A stretch of DNA of 64,000 bases from Marixanthomonas sp963974425 (GCF_963974425.1 NZ_CAXBCK010000014.1:1-64000); one strand, 5' to 3'; shown: positions 41,970 through 50,826, counted from the stretch's first letter. The notes: generated from the letters alone by a model not told the origin. Numbers and translations: made by a program.

Positions 41970-41998
41970 TTGATAGACGTAAATGAATTGTATATTTG
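41970..41998 (+). promoter_or_regulatory. Promoter of the surface-polysaccharide operon
   Basis: TTG (41970-41972), 18 nt, then TATATTTG (41991-41998): both elements and the spacing match the Bacteroidota -33/-7 consensus. Transcription should start near 42003-42005, leaving a leader of about 58 nt before the epimerase ATG. It is the best promoter seen in the window and probably drives the long gene run that follows. Confidence 0.7.
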
Positions 41999-42062
41999 CA
42001 AAAATTTTAAAAAATACTTTCTCCCCAAAGTATACTTGAATACTATACAATAACAACCTAAT

Positions 42063-43046
42063 ATGTTTAATTCACTCAAATACAAAACTGTTTTAGTTAC
42101 AGGAGGAGCAGGTTTTATAGGCTCCAATTTATGTGAAGCCCTATTAAAAATTGGAAGCTCTGTTATCTGTTTAGACAATTTTGCAACGGGACACAAAAAG
42201 AATATAGCTCCTTTTCTATCACAAGAAAACTTCCATCTAATAGAAGGTGACATTAGAGACTTAAAAACCTGTCAAGAGGCATGTAAAGGTGTAGACTTTA
42301 TTTTACACGAAGCTGCATTAGGGTCTGTTCCTCGTTCTATAGAAGATCCTATTACCAGCAATGATGTAAATGTTTCTGGTTTTTTAAACATGCTTGTCGC
42401 GGCTCGTGATAATAACGTAAAGCGCTTTGTATACGCGGCTAGTTCCTCTACTTATGGTGATTCTGAAAATCTTCCGAAAGTAGAAGAGGTTATCGGAAAG
42501 CCATTGTCTCCCTATGCCATTACAAAATATGTTAACGAATTATATGCTGACAACTTCAAACGGACGTATAATTTAGATACCATCGGGTTACGCTATTTTA
42601 ATGTATTTGGAAGAAGGCAAGACCCTAATGGAGCTTATGCCGCCGTGATACCAAAGTTTGTTATTCAATTTATGAATCACGAAAGCCCTACTATTAATGG
42701 GGATGGAACTTTTTCACGTGATTTTACGTATATAGACAATGTGGTACAAATGAATTTATTGGCTATTACAACCGATAATCAAAAAGCTTTGAATGAAGTA
42801 TATAACACCGCTGTAGGAGACAGAACTACTATTAAATCTATGGCGGAAGATTTACGCACTTATTTATCTGTTTACGATTCTAAAATAGCTGATGTAGCAA
42901 TAGAACATGGTCCTAACAGAAAAGGAGATATTCCGCATTCATTAGCATCTATAAATAAAGCAAAACAAAACTTAAACTACAATCCTACCCACGTGTTCAA
43001 AGAAGGTTTACAAGAAGCGGTGGATTGGTATTGGGAGCATTTGTAA
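42063..43046 (+). CDS. UDP-N-acetylhexosamine 4-epimerase-like SDR enzyme (WbpP/TviC type)
   Basis: A 327-residue extended short-chain dehydrogenase. 'VLVTGGAGFIGSNLCEALL' binds NAD; 'VYAASSSTYGDSENLPKVEE' and 'SPYAITKYVNELYADNF' give the catalytic Ser and the YxxxK pair; 'GLRYFNVFGRRQDPNGAYAA' binds the UDP-sugar. The WbpP/TviC-like features and the nucleotide-sugar 6-dehydrogenase behind it suggest interconversion of UDP-GlcNAc(A) and UDP-GalNAc(A). It is the first gene of the polysaccharide operon. A small four-helix-bundle gene is inserted between it and its natural partner. Confidence 0.85.
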   Translation: MFNSLKYKTVLVTGGAGFIGSNLCEALLKIGSSVICLDNFATGHKKNIAPFLSQENFHLIEGDIRDLKTCQEACKGVDFILHEAALGSVPRSIEDPITSNDVNVSGFLNMLVAARDNNVKRFVYAASSSTYGDSENLPKVEEVIGKPLSPYAITKYVNELYADNFKRTYNLDTIGLRYFNVFGRRQDPNGAYAAVIPKFVIQFMNHESPTINGDGTFSRDFTYIDNVVQMNLLAITTDNQKALNEVYNTAVGDRTTIKSMAEDLRTYLSVYDSKIADVAIEHGPNRKGDIPHSLASINKAKQNLNYNPTHVFKEGLQEAVDWYWEHL

Positions 43047-43055
43047 ATGTTTGAT

Positions 43056-43095
43056 GACTAGGAGACCGGAAGACTGGGTGACTGGGAGATTTGGA
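43056..43095 (+). repeat. Left 8-nt repeat array of the four-helix-bundle cassette
   Basis: Five consecutive 8-nt units: GACTAGGA, GACCGGAA, GACTGGGT, GACTGGGA, GATTTGGA (consensus GACTGGGA). The array starts 10 bp after the epimerase stop and ends 18 bp before the four-helix-bundle ATG. The segment 43074-43095 matches the complement of 43621-43642 at 20 of 22 positions. Confidence 0.85.
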
Positions 43096-43113
43096 ATTAT
43101 AAAACAAACTGAT

Positions 43114-43488
43114 ATGGGTAGTATTAAAACACATAAAGACTTGAAGGTCTATCAGCTTTCGTTTGAGGCTGGTATGCTTATTTTTGATGCTACCAAATCC
43201 TTTCCGAAAGAAGAACGGTTTTCGCTGACTGACCAAATACGAAGATCATCCCGCTCCGTTTCAGGAAATTTGGCTGAAGCTTGGCGCAAACGAAGGTATG
43301 AAAAAGCATTTATAACTAAACTTTCGGATGTAGAAGGTGAAGCGGCAGAAACACAAACCTGGTTAGATTACGCTCAGGCCTGTGACTATATAGAAAATGA
43401 AGTCCATTCAGAACTTTTTAAAAAGTACGATCACATTTTGGGCATGGTAGTCAATATGATTATTCACCCAGAAAAATGGACGCTTTAA
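43114..43488 (+). CDS. Four-helix-bundle protein (23S rRNA intervening-sequence family)
   Basis: A 124-residue all-helical protein from the ATG at 43114 (MGSIKTHKDLKVYQLSFEAG). Family marks: 'HKDLKVYQLSFEAGMLIFDA', 'LTDQIRRSSRSVSGNLAEAW' and 'YEKAFITKLSDVEGEAAETQ'. The family (PF05635-type, S23-like) was first found encoded in intervening sequences of 23S rRNA genes. Stand-alone copies are scattered in Bacteroidota genomes, often inside polysaccharide loci. The molecular role is unknown. It interrupts the epimerase/dehydrogenase pair and is flanked on both sides by 8-nt-period repeats in inverse orientation, which fits a mobile cassette. Confidence 0.9.
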   Translation: MGSIKTHKDLKVYQLSFEAGMLIFDATKSFPKEERFSLTDQIRRSSRSVSGNLAEAWRKRRYEKAFITKLSDVEGEAAETQTWLDYAQACDYIENEVHSELFKKYDHILGMVVNMIIHPEKWTL

Positions 43489-43536
43489 ATCAAAATACAA
43501 ATCAAGAAATAAATAGGTAAATACAACCTCAATAAT

Positions 43537-43544
43537 TAGTTTTG
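43537..43544 (+). promoter_or_regulatory. -7 box for the nucleotide-sugar dehydrogenase, inside the cassette
   Basis: TAGTTTTG fits TAnnTTTG and lies 30 nt before the dehydrogenase ATG at 43575. It is between the four-helix-bundle gene and the right repeat array, so the inserted segment may supply a new promoter to the downstream genes. No clear -33 element. Confidence 0.4.
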
Positions 43545-43574
43545 CATTCCGCTAAACATCTTTTTATAAGCAAC

Positions 43575-44936
43575 ATGGAAATAGAAAATAATAATTCTGA
43601 TAAAGCATCATCTTCCAATCTCCAAAACTCCCAGTCACCTAGTCCCCAAGTTAAGATTGCAGTCATCGGTTTAGGCTATGTTGGCTTGCCCTTAGCCAGA
43701 CTTTTTGCAACAAAATATGCTGTTGTAGGATTTGACATTAATCAAGCACGTGTAAATGAGCTAATGACTGGTCGAGATAGCACCTTAGAGGTTGAGGATG
43801 ATATTCTTCAAGAAGTTCTTGTTTCAAAAAACCCAACACATAATAATAAAGAAAAAGCTGGGCTTTTTTGTACTACTAATTCTGAAGACCTAGAAGACTG
43901 TACTTATTTTATTATTACTGTCCCCACTCCTGTAGACAAAAATAACCGTCCCGTTTTAACGCCACTTATTAAAGCAAGTGAAACAGTAGGAAGTATTCTT
44001 AAAAAAGGAGCTATTGTAATTTACGAATCTACTGTATATCCTGGTGCAACCGAAGAAGAATGTATTCCCGTTTTAGAACAAACTTCTGGTCTTACTTTCA
44101 ATAAAGATTTTTATGCGGGCTACTCTCCAGAACGTATTAATCCAGGAGACAAAGAACACACAGTAGATAAAATATTAAAAGTCACTTCTGGCTCCACTCC
44201 TGAAATTGGGAAACAAATTGATACATTGTATGCCTCAGTTATTACTGCAGGTACTCACCTCGCCCCTACTATCAAAGTAGCCGAAGCTGCTAAGGTAATT
44301 GAAAACTCACAACGCGACATCAACATTGCTTTTGTTAATGAATTAGCAAAAATTTTCAATATGATGAATATTGATACCCACGCCGTTTTGGAAGCCGCCG
44401 GAACAAAATGGAACTTTTTACCCTTTAAACCCGGTTTAGTTGGCGGGCACTGCATAGGGGTCGACCCTTACTATTTGGCTCAAAAAGCACAAGAGTTGGG
44501 CTATCACCCTGAAATCATTTTGGCTGGACGCCGTATGAATGATAGTATGGGACAGTACGTAGCTAGTGAAGTTATAAAATTAATGCTTCGTAACAATTTA
44601 AAAATTAAGAATGCCAATATTCTAGTATTAGGGATTACATTTAAGGAAAATTGCCCTGATGTGCGAAATACAAAAGTAGTCGATGTTATTAAACAGTTAA
44701 AAGAATATGAAACAAAGCTGACCATTTACGATCCATGGGCCGACCCAGAGGAGGTACAACAGGAATATGGTTTAAACACCATAAAAAATTGTCCTACTGG
44801 TAATTATGATGCTATTGTACTTACTGTTGCCCACAACCAGTTTTTAGAATTGGATTTGGAACGGTTGAAAAATAAGAATACCGTTGTTTATGATGTGAAG
44901 GGTATTTTAAAAAATAAAGCTCAAGCTAAGTTATAG
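43575..44936 (+). CDS. UDP-N-acetylhexosamine 6-dehydrogenase (WbpO/TviB type) with an acquired N-terminal extension
   Basis: A 453-residue protein from the ATG at 43575. The family body starts only at 'KIAVIGLGYVGLPLARLFA' (NAD binding), continues with 'VPTPVDKNNRP', 'YESTVYPGATEE' and the active-site 'GLVGGHCIGVDPYYLAQKAQ' cysteine, and ends in the UDP-binding domain ('LGITFKENCPDVRNTKVVD'). It oxidises UDP-GalNAc or UDP-GlcNAc to the uronic acid. The 25 extra N-terminal residues (SSSNLQNSQSPSPQ region) are encoded by the right 8-nt repeat array, so the cassette appears to have replaced the original start. Confidence 0.9.
   Translation: MEIENNNSDKASSSNLQNSQSPSPQVKIAVIGLGYVGLPLARLFATKYAVVGFDINQARVNELMTGRDSTLEVEDDILQEVLVSKNPTHNNKEKAGLFCTTNSEDLEDCTYFIITVPTPVDKNNRPVLTPLIKASETVGSILKKGAIVIYESTVYPGATEEECIPVLEQTSGLTFNKDFYAGYSPERINPGDKEHTVDKILKVTSGSTPEIGKQIDTLYASVITAGTHLAPTIKVAEAAKVIENSQRDINIAFVNELAKIFNMMNIDTHAVLEAAGTKWNFLPFKPGLVGGHCIGVDPYYLAQKAQELGYHPEIILAGRRMNDSMGQYVASEVIKLMLRNNLKIKNANILVLGITFKENCPDVRNTKVVDVIKQLKEYETKLTIYDPWADPEEVQQEYGLNTIKNCPTGNYDAIVLTVAHNQFLELDLERLKNKNTVVYDVKGILKNKAQAKL
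43613..43644 (-). repeat. Right 8-nt repeat array, inside the dehydrogenase coding sequence
   Basis: Read on the minus strand, four units follow each other: GACTAGGT (43644-43637), GACTGGGA (43636-43629), GTTTTGGA (43628-43621), GATTGGAA (43620-43613). Same consensus as the left array but inverted. On the plus strand it is translated as part of the dehydrogenase N-terminus. Confidence 0.82.
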
Positions 44937-44939
44937 AAC

Positions 44940-46061
44940 ATGAAAAAAGTACTTATCCTTTTTGGCACAAGGCCAGAAGCCATAAAAATGGCCCCACTTG
45001 TAAAAGAGTTTCAAAAAAACTCAAATACATTTGAAATCAAGGTATGTGTAACAGCACAACACCGGGAAATGTTGGATCAGGTATTAGATTTTTTCGATAT
45101 CGTACCCGATTACGATTTGGACCTGATGAAACCTGGCCAAAACCTATATGGCCTCACCGGAGATATAATTTTAGGTTTAAAACCAGTATTAGAAGAGTTT
45201 AAACCAAATTACGTCTGCGTTCATGGAGATACCACCACTACTATGGCTGGAAGCATAGCTTCCTTTTATAGCGGTGCTAAGGTGTGTCACGTTGAGGCTG
45301 GATTACGTACACATAATAAATGGTCTCCTTTTCCAGAGGAAATTAACCGCCAGATAACCGGAAGGGTTTCCGATTATCACTTTGCTCCTACTGAAACATC
45401 AAAAAACAACTTGATTTCAGAAAGTGTGTCAAAAGAATCCATTTTGGTAACAGGAAACACAGTAATCGATGCCTTGTTACAAAGTGTCGATAAAGTCAAT
45501 GAAAATCCAAGCAATTTGATAAAAGACTTAAAAAAACAATTAGGCTCCGATGAAGTTATTTTGGTTACTGGGCATCGTAGGGAAAATCACGGAGATGGGT
45601 TTATCCGTATTTGTAATGCTTTAAAGGAAATTGCTGAAAGCAGACCCAAAACCACCATTGTATACCCCGTACACTTAAACCCTAAAGTACAAGAACCTGT
45701 TAACCGTATCTTAAAAAATGTATCTAACATTAAATTGATTGATCCATTGGCTTATCAAGACTTTATTTGGTTGATGAATCGTTCCAAAATAATAATAACA
45801 GATAGTGGCGGCGTTCAGGAAGAAGCCCCTAGTTTAGGGAAGCCTGTTCTCGTTATGCGAGACACAACAGAACGCCCAGAAGCAGTAGATGCCGGAACGG
45901 TAATACTGGTTGGTACAAACCAGAAACTTATTGTTGATGAAACGCTTGACCTTTTAACCAATAAAGATAGATTTAATGCAATGAGCACCTTACACAATCC
46001 GTATGGAGACGGAAAAGCCTGTAAGCATATCGTTGCGTTTTTAAAAAAATTAGACAATTAA
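44940..46061 (+). CDS. wecB: UDP-N-acetylglucosamine 2-epimerase, non-hydrolysing
   Basis: A 373-residue GT-B-like epimerase. 'KVLILFGTRPEAIKMAPLVK', 'VCVHGDTTTTMAGSIASFY', 'HVEAGLRTHNKWSPFPEEIN', 'VTGHRRENHGDGF' and 'DSGGVQEEAPSLGKPVLVMR' are the complete set of WecB motifs. It converts UDP-GlcNAc to UDP-ManNAc. The next gene encodes the dehydrogenase that turns the product into UDP-ManNAcA, so these two form a functional pair. It starts 3 bp after the preceding dehydrogenase. Confidence 0.96.
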   Translation: MKKVLILFGTRPEAIKMAPLVKEFQKNSNTFEIKVCVTAQHREMLDQVLDFFDIVPDYDLDLMKPGQNLYGLTGDIILGLKPVLEEFKPNYVCVHGDTTTTMAGSIASFYSGAKVCHVEAGLRTHNKWSPFPEEINRQITGRVSDYHFAPTETSKNNLISESVSKESILVTGNTVIDALLQSVDKVNENPSNLIKDLKKQLGSDEVILVTGHRRENHGDGFIRICNALKEIAESRPKTTIVYPVHLNPKVQEPVNRILKNVSNIKLIDPLAYQDFIWLMNRSKIIITDSGGVQEEAPSLGKPVLVMRDTTERPEAVDAGTVILVGTNQKLIVDETLDLLTNKDRFNAMSTLHNPYGDGKACKHIVAFLKKLDN

Positions 46062-46067
46062 TACAAG

Positions 46068-47279
46068 ATGGAAAATAAAGTTACAACCATTGGCCTTGGG
46101 TATATAGGCTTGCCTACTTCGGCACTTATCGCAGACAACAAAATCCCTGTTCACGGAGTTGACCTTAATCAAAAGGTGGTGGAAACCATAAACAAAGGAA
46201 AAATACATATTGTAGAGCCTGACCTTGATGCTGTAGTTGCTAAGGCGGTCGAAAACAGTTACCTTAAAGCTGACATAACACCTATTGAAGCTGACACCTA
46301 TTTAATTGTAGTGCCCACCCCTTTTAAAGGGAACCATGAACCAGACATTTCCTATGTTGAAGCAGCAACCAACGGAATCTTACCACTATTAAAAGAGGGC
46401 GATTTGTATATTATAGAATCTACATCTCCAGTTGGGACAACAGAAAAAATGCGCGATCTCATTTATACAAAACGACCAGAACTTACCAATAAAATTCACA
46501 TTGCGTATTGCCCGGAACGTGTATTGCCCGGAAATGTAATGCATGAATTGGTACACAATGACCGTGTAATTGGTGGGGTTGATAAGAATTCCACACTAAA
46601 AGCAATTGATTTTTATAAACAATTTGTGAAAGGAGAGCTACACGAAACCAATGCTCGGACTGCTGAAATGTGTAAACTCACGGAAAATTCAAGTCGGGAC
46701 GTCCAAATTGCCTTTGCTAACGAATTATCGCTTATTTGTAACAAGGCAGATATTAATGTATGGGAATTAATAAAACTTGCCAATAAACATCCTAGAGTAA
46801 ATATTTTGCAACCCGGTTGTGGGGTTGGTGGGCATTGTATTGCAGTAGATCCTTATTTTATTGTCTCAGAGTTTCCCTTGGAATCCCAAATAATTGGTAA
46901 AGCCCGAGAAATAAATAATTATAAGTCCTTTTGGGTTGCTGAGCAAGTTAAAAAAGCAAAGCAGGACTTTCATATTAAAAACGGGCGTAAGCCGAGTGTT
47001 GCTCTGATGGGATTGGCTTTTAAGCCTAATATAGACGATTTACGGGAATCTCCTGCCAAATACATTGTACAAAAAGTATTGCAAGATGCCCGTGATGAAA
47101 ACTATTATATTGTAGAACCCAATATTGAGGACCATCAGGTTTTTAAATTAACAGATTATAAAGAAGCGGTACAGAAAGCTGATATTGTTGTGCTTTTAGT
47201 GTCACATACTGAGTTCAAAAATCTATCTTTTAAAGAAGATCAAATTGTGTTGGATTTTTGTGGAGTTAGAAATAAATAA
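46068..47279 (+). CDS. wecC: UDP-N-acetyl-D-mannosamine dehydrogenase
   Basis: A 403-residue nucleotide-sugar 6-dehydrogenase. 'VTTIGLGYIGLPTSALIADN' binds NAD, 'IIESTSPVGTTEKMRDLI' and 'YCPERVLPGNVMHELVHNDR' are WecC-typical, and 'QPGCGVGGHCIAVDPYFIV' holds the catalytic cysteine. It oxidises UDP-ManNAc to UDP-ManNAcA. It follows wecB by 6 bp. Together with the first dehydrogenase it means the polymer probably contains two kinds of amino-uronic acid and is therefore negatively charged. Confidence 0.95.
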   Translation: MENKVTTIGLGYIGLPTSALIADNKIPVHGVDLNQKVVETINKGKIHIVEPDLDAVVAKAVENSYLKADITPIEADTYLIVVPTPFKGNHEPDISYVEAATNGILPLLKEGDLYIIESTSPVGTTEKMRDLIYTKRPELTNKIHIAYCPERVLPGNVMHELVHNDRVIGGVDKNSTLKAIDFYKQFVKGELHETNARTAEMCKLTENSSRDVQIAFANELSLICNKADINVWELIKLANKHPRVNILQPGCGVGGHCIAVDPYFIVSEFPLESQIIGKAREINNYKSFWVAEQVKKAKQDFHIKNGRKPSVALMGLAFKPNIDDLRESPAKYIVQKVLQDARDENYYIVEPNIEDHQVFKLTDYKEAVQKADIVVLLVSHTEFKNLSFKEDQIVLDFCGVRNK

Positions 47280-47284
47280 ATGTC

Positions 47285-48637
47285 TTGCTTAAGAAAATAT
47301 TTTCTTACGGTTTTATTGAAGGGATAGCAAAAGGGTTAAATAAACTAACAATCCTTTTGCTGCCTTTACTATTGTCTACTACAGATTATGGAAAAGTAGG
47401 GCTTTTAGTTTCTATAGAAATGGTGATTCCTTTGATTTCACTTCTTGGCTTTGAACGTGCCGTTTTACGTTTTTATGGGGAAAAATCAAAGTATACTGGT
47501 TTTAAAAAAACTATTTTCTCTTCGGCATTATGGACGCACTTATTTTTAATCATAATTATATCAATTTTATACGGAGCAGGATATAAAACTTTTTTTGGTT
47601 TACATTTATTTCCCGATCTTATATTGGTTGTAGTACTTATTTATTTTCAGGGCACTAACCTTATTACCTTGAATATGCTCCGAGTCGAGGAAAACCATAA
47701 AAAGTACTTTAAGGGCAGGCTGTTTATCCAAGGGTGTAAATTCACTTTGGTACTTTTATGTGTTTTTATTTCCCAGCATTACTTGGGTTACGTAGTGGGA
47801 GCTATTATTGCAGCTATTACAGCAAACATTTTATTTAGAACCCAACGTACCGACAATGAACAACCAACTTTCAGCAAAAAAACATTTTTGTCCCTATTCG
47901 CTTTTTCTTGGCCTTTTATGTTTCACGGTGTAGCAGGAAATTTGTTAGGAAATGCAGATAAGTTTATTTTAGAACGTTATATGTCTTTAAATGAGGTGGG
48001 GCTCTATACATTAGCCTATTCATTTGGTTCGACCATGATTTTTGCGTTTGTAGGTATATCAGTTTTTTTGGAGCCTATGATTTATAAAGAAAAGCGGGAC
48101 GCCCAACGAAAACAGATATTAAATAAATTTTTGTTGATTTCAATAGGTTTTGGTTTGCTTGCATATATTTTAATTACATTGGCATCAAATTATGTTTTAC
48201 CCTATTTTTATGACGAAAGTTACACGTTGGTTTTTAAATACATACCACTTATTGCCATTGCATTTTTAATATACCCCTATTACCTCAAGTCTAACTATAC
48301 TATGATTTATGATAAAAGATCACTCCCAATCGCCGTTATGTCCATTGTTAGTGCGTCTATTAATATAGGGTTAAACGTTTACTTTATCCCTATTTACGGC
48401 ATTTATGCCGCTGTGTTTACTACTCTCATATCTTATATAATTCAAGCATTCTTATTTGTATTTATGGCTAATAAGTACAAGTTTAATGGTGAGCTTTTAG
48501 AGGTTTTTATTTTTGGAGGGATACTGTCGTTGTGTGTTTATTATAAACTAAACTTTTACTTTATAGCTATAATAATAATCTTCTTTTTGACCTATATTTA
48601 CTTTTATAAACTTAAAAGCAAAAAAATTGAATGTTAA
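47285..48637 (+). CDS. Wzx-type polysaccharide flippase
   Basis: A 450-residue membrane protein with 12-14 hydrophobic segments, starting at a TTG (LLKKIFSYGFIEGIAKGLNK) because no in-frame ATG lies nearby. The N-terminal 'GFIEGIAKGLNKLTILLLPL' and 'DYGKVGLLVSIEMVIPLISL' fit the polysaccharide transporter (MATE-like MOP) superfamily. It flips undecaprenyl-linked repeat units across the inner membrane. The DNA is markedly more A/T-rich than wecBC, which is usual for the serotype-specific part of such loci. The next gene overlaps its end by 7 bp. Confidence 0.85.
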   Translation: MLKKIFSYGFIEGIAKGLNKLTILLLPLLLSTTDYGKVGLLVSIEMVIPLISLLGFERAVLRFYGEKSKYTGFKKTIFSSALWTHLFLIIIISILYGAGYKTFFGLHLFPDLILVVVLIYFQGTNLITLNMLRVEENHKKYFKGRLFIQGCKFTLVLLCVFISQHYLGYVVGAIIAAITANILFRTQRTDNEQPTFSKKTFLSLFAFSWPFMFHGVAGNLLGNADKFILERYMSLNEVGLYTLAYSFGSTMIFAFVGISVFLEPMIYKEKRDAQRKQILNKFLLISIGFGLLAYILITLASNYVLPYFYDESYTLVFKYIPLIAIAFLIYPYYLKSNYTMIYDKRSLPIAVMSIVSASINIGLNVYFIPIYGIYAAVFTTLISYIIQAFLFVFMANKYKFNGELLEVFIFGGILSLCVYYKLNFYFIAIIIIFFLTYIYFYKLKSKKIEC

Positions 48638-49857
48638 AGAAAAAGTTAAATAATTCAAACATTATTTTATTTTTCGGAATATTTTTCCTGACCTTTTTGG
48701 GTTATTTTACAATTTTACTAGTATTATTTGATGCTGGAATGAGTGAGTTATCTCGAAAAATAACAATTCCCTTAAGGTTATTTATAATAGGAATGCTATT
48801 AATACTCTTATGGAAAAATAGAGAAAACTTAAGAGAAAGTAGTGGGATAAAATGGTCTTTATTCTTTTTTTTAGTTTTTAGTTTTCGCCTACTGATTGAA
48901 TATCTTAGAGGGATCAATTATTATATGTCTATTTTGGATGTTTTCCTATATTTTATAGCATTTTGTGTATTTCCATTTATGGGTATTGTTTTTCAACAAA
49001 TAACATTAAAAAGATTAAACATTATTTTTAACAGTTTTCTTATTGGCGGTGCTGTTTTTTCTATATTAACGATATTATCATATAAACAATTTATAGGCAA
49101 CGTAGGTAGATTGGCGAGTGGTATTGTAGGAGAAGCTATAATCTCTCCTTTAACTTTATCTTATTGTTCAGCCTTAACTATAGGGGTATTAAGCTTTTAT
49201 TTGTTAACAAATTCTGTTTCTTTTCGTAAACGTTTTTTAATGCTTATTGTTATTTTTTTGAGTGTAATTCCATTTTTTCTAGGTGCTTCAAGAGGGTCAT
49301 TGGTTGCAGTTTTTGTGCCTTTTATTATATATTTTTTTTCAGGCAAAGGGGCAAGTTTTTTTTTAAAAAGTTTTACTGTGTTAATTATTTGTCTTTTGTT
49401 ATTTGTTTATTTAGATAATACATTAAAAAGTGGGTTGTTAGATCGCTTTTTAAGTATTTCTGAAGCTATTGAACAAGGCAATAGTTCAGCATCGAGATTA
49501 TCAATTTGGGAACGATCTTTTAACCAGTTCAAGAATAATCCAATTTTTGGTGATTCCTTGAAAGTAAAAAATTACCCATTATACCCTCATAATATTTTGT
49601 TTGAGGTTTTACAAGCTACTGGAATTGTGGGGTTTATTCCTTTTTTTGTTTTAATTTTTAAGACATGGAAATCATGCTTATCTATATTTAAAAATCATAA
49701 AGAATTAATATGGGTAGCCGTAATTTTTATCCAATCTTTTGTTCAAAATATGTTTTCAGGAGCTATTTATAATGCTTCATGGTTTTGGACATCTATGGCA
49801 TTAGTATTAGCAACAGATTATTCTTTAAAAAAAAGCATTCATGAAAAATATGTGTAA
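48631..49857 (+). CDS. O-antigen polymerase/ligase-like membrane protein (Wzy type)
   Basis: A 408-residue protein with 10-12 membrane helices. The long periplasmic loop between the later helices (about residues 260-320) contains 'SASRLSIWERSFNQFKNNPI' and 'PLYPHNILFEVLQATGIVGF', the pattern of the Wzy_C / O-antigen ligase family (conserved Arg and His in the loop). In a Wzx/Wzy locus it most likely polymerises the repeat units in the periplasm; a ligase role is the alternative. It is very A/T-rich, overlaps wzx by 7 bp and overlaps the next gene by 17 bp. Confidence 0.8.
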   Translation: MLKKKLNNSNIILFFGIFFLTFLGYFTILLVLFDAGMSELSRKITIPLRLFIIGMLLILLWKNRENLRESSGIKWSLFFFLVFSFRLLIEYLRGINYYMSILDVFLYFIAFCVFPFMGIVFQQITLKRLNIIFNSFLIGGAVFSILTILSYKQFIGNVGRLASGIVGEAIISPLTLSYCSALTIGVLSFYLLTNSVSFRKRFLMLIVIFLSVIPFFLGASRGSLVAVFVPFIIYFFSGKGASFFLKSFTVLIICLLLFVYLDNTLKSGLLDRFLSISEAIEQGNSSASRLSIWERSFNQFKNNPIFGDSLKVKNYPLYPHNILFEVLQATGIVGFIPFFVLIFKTWKSCLSIFKNHKELIWVAVIFIQSFVQNMFSGAIYNASWFWTSMALVLATDYSLKKSIHEKYV

Positions 49858-50734
49858 AATAATTATTATACCTTTTTTATTATTTTATTGTTTTTCTTAT
49901 TCTCAATATCAGAAAAGCGATTTTAATATTTATGTATTCAAAAGTCGATATTCTGAAGAGGGCAAGTCTTTTATTAATGAGCAACCTTATCTTTCTGAAA
50001 TCAAACTTCTAGGAGGATATATGATCGACCCTCACAAAAAAGGAACAATAAATTTAGAGAGTGTTGACAAACATTTAAAAAAGCTATTTCCTAAACCAAA
50101 CGACGAAGGCGTTTTATGTGTTAATTTAGAAAATCGTTATTATGACAATATAAGGAATTATGACGTTACTCACAGAAAATATAAAGAAGCAATTCAAGAG
50201 TTTAAAAAATTGATCAACTTTATACGTATACGTAGACCTAATGTTAAGTTAGGTATTTATGGTCTTCCTTATAGAACATATTACAAATCTCAAACTAAGT
50301 GGAATGTTGGTACAAAATTGGATGCAATACTTTCAGAAGTAGACTATATATTCCCTTCGTTATATGTTTTGTATCCCGATAAAGAAAAAGGAGAAAAAGC
50401 CAATAACATTTATTGGAATAAAAACCTAGATACTGCCTTTAGTTATGCAGATCGCTTAGACAAGAAAGTCATTCCTTTCGTATGGTATATCGTAAGTACT
50501 AATAACAAAATGTTTGGTGGTGAATTATTAGGTAAAAATGAAATGTCTAGATATTTAGAACACATAAAAAATTACATTTCACCATATAATTGTAAAGTAG
50601 ATGGAGTAGTATGGTGGGAATCTTCAAAAAAAAGCTTTAAAAAAAATGTGCAATCCGCCACTCATTTAAATGAAAGTATTGATTTAAAAAATAGTACAAT
50701 ATTAAAAACCTACACTCAACATTTAAAAAATTGA
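49841..50734 (+). CDS. Secreted TIM-barrel-like protein, possible glycoside hydrolase
   Basis: A 297-residue protein with a signal peptide (MKNMCKIIIIPFLLFYCFSY, then SQ). The mature part has barrel-like strand ends rich in acidic and aromatic residues: 'GVLCVNLENRYYDN', 'VKLGIYGLPYRTYY', 'VDYIFPSLYVLYP', 'KVIPFVWYIV' and 'VDGVVWWESSKK'. The spacing suggests an (alpha/beta)8 hydrolase, perhaps remotely like GH56 hyaluronidases, with Glu in 'NLEN' and 'WWES' as candidate catalytic residues. I do not recognise the exact family. Its place between wzy and a glycosyltransferase suggests it trims or degrades the polymer made here. Confidence 0.6.
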   Translation: MKNMCKIIIIPFLLFYCFSYSQYQKSDFNIYVFKSRYSEEGKSFINEQPYLSEIKLLGGYMIDPHKKGTINLESVDKHLKKLFPKPNDEGVLCVNLENRYYDNIRNYDVTHRKYKEAIQEFKKLINFIRIRRPNVKLGIYGLPYRTYYKSQTKWNVGTKLDAILSEVDYIFPSLYVLYPDKEKGEKANNIYWNKNLDTAFSYADRLDKKVIPFVWYIVSTNNKMFGGELLGKNEMSRYLEHIKNYISPYNCKVDGVVWWESSKKSFKKNVQSATHLNESIDLKNSTILKTYTQHLKN

Positions 50735-50826
50735 GTTATTAATTAATTTAATTTTATCAAAGCTAACAAAGTGAATACTTTTAAAATGTTTTTTCAAACA
50801 TAGAATTGAATCTTTTCTAAAAAAAT

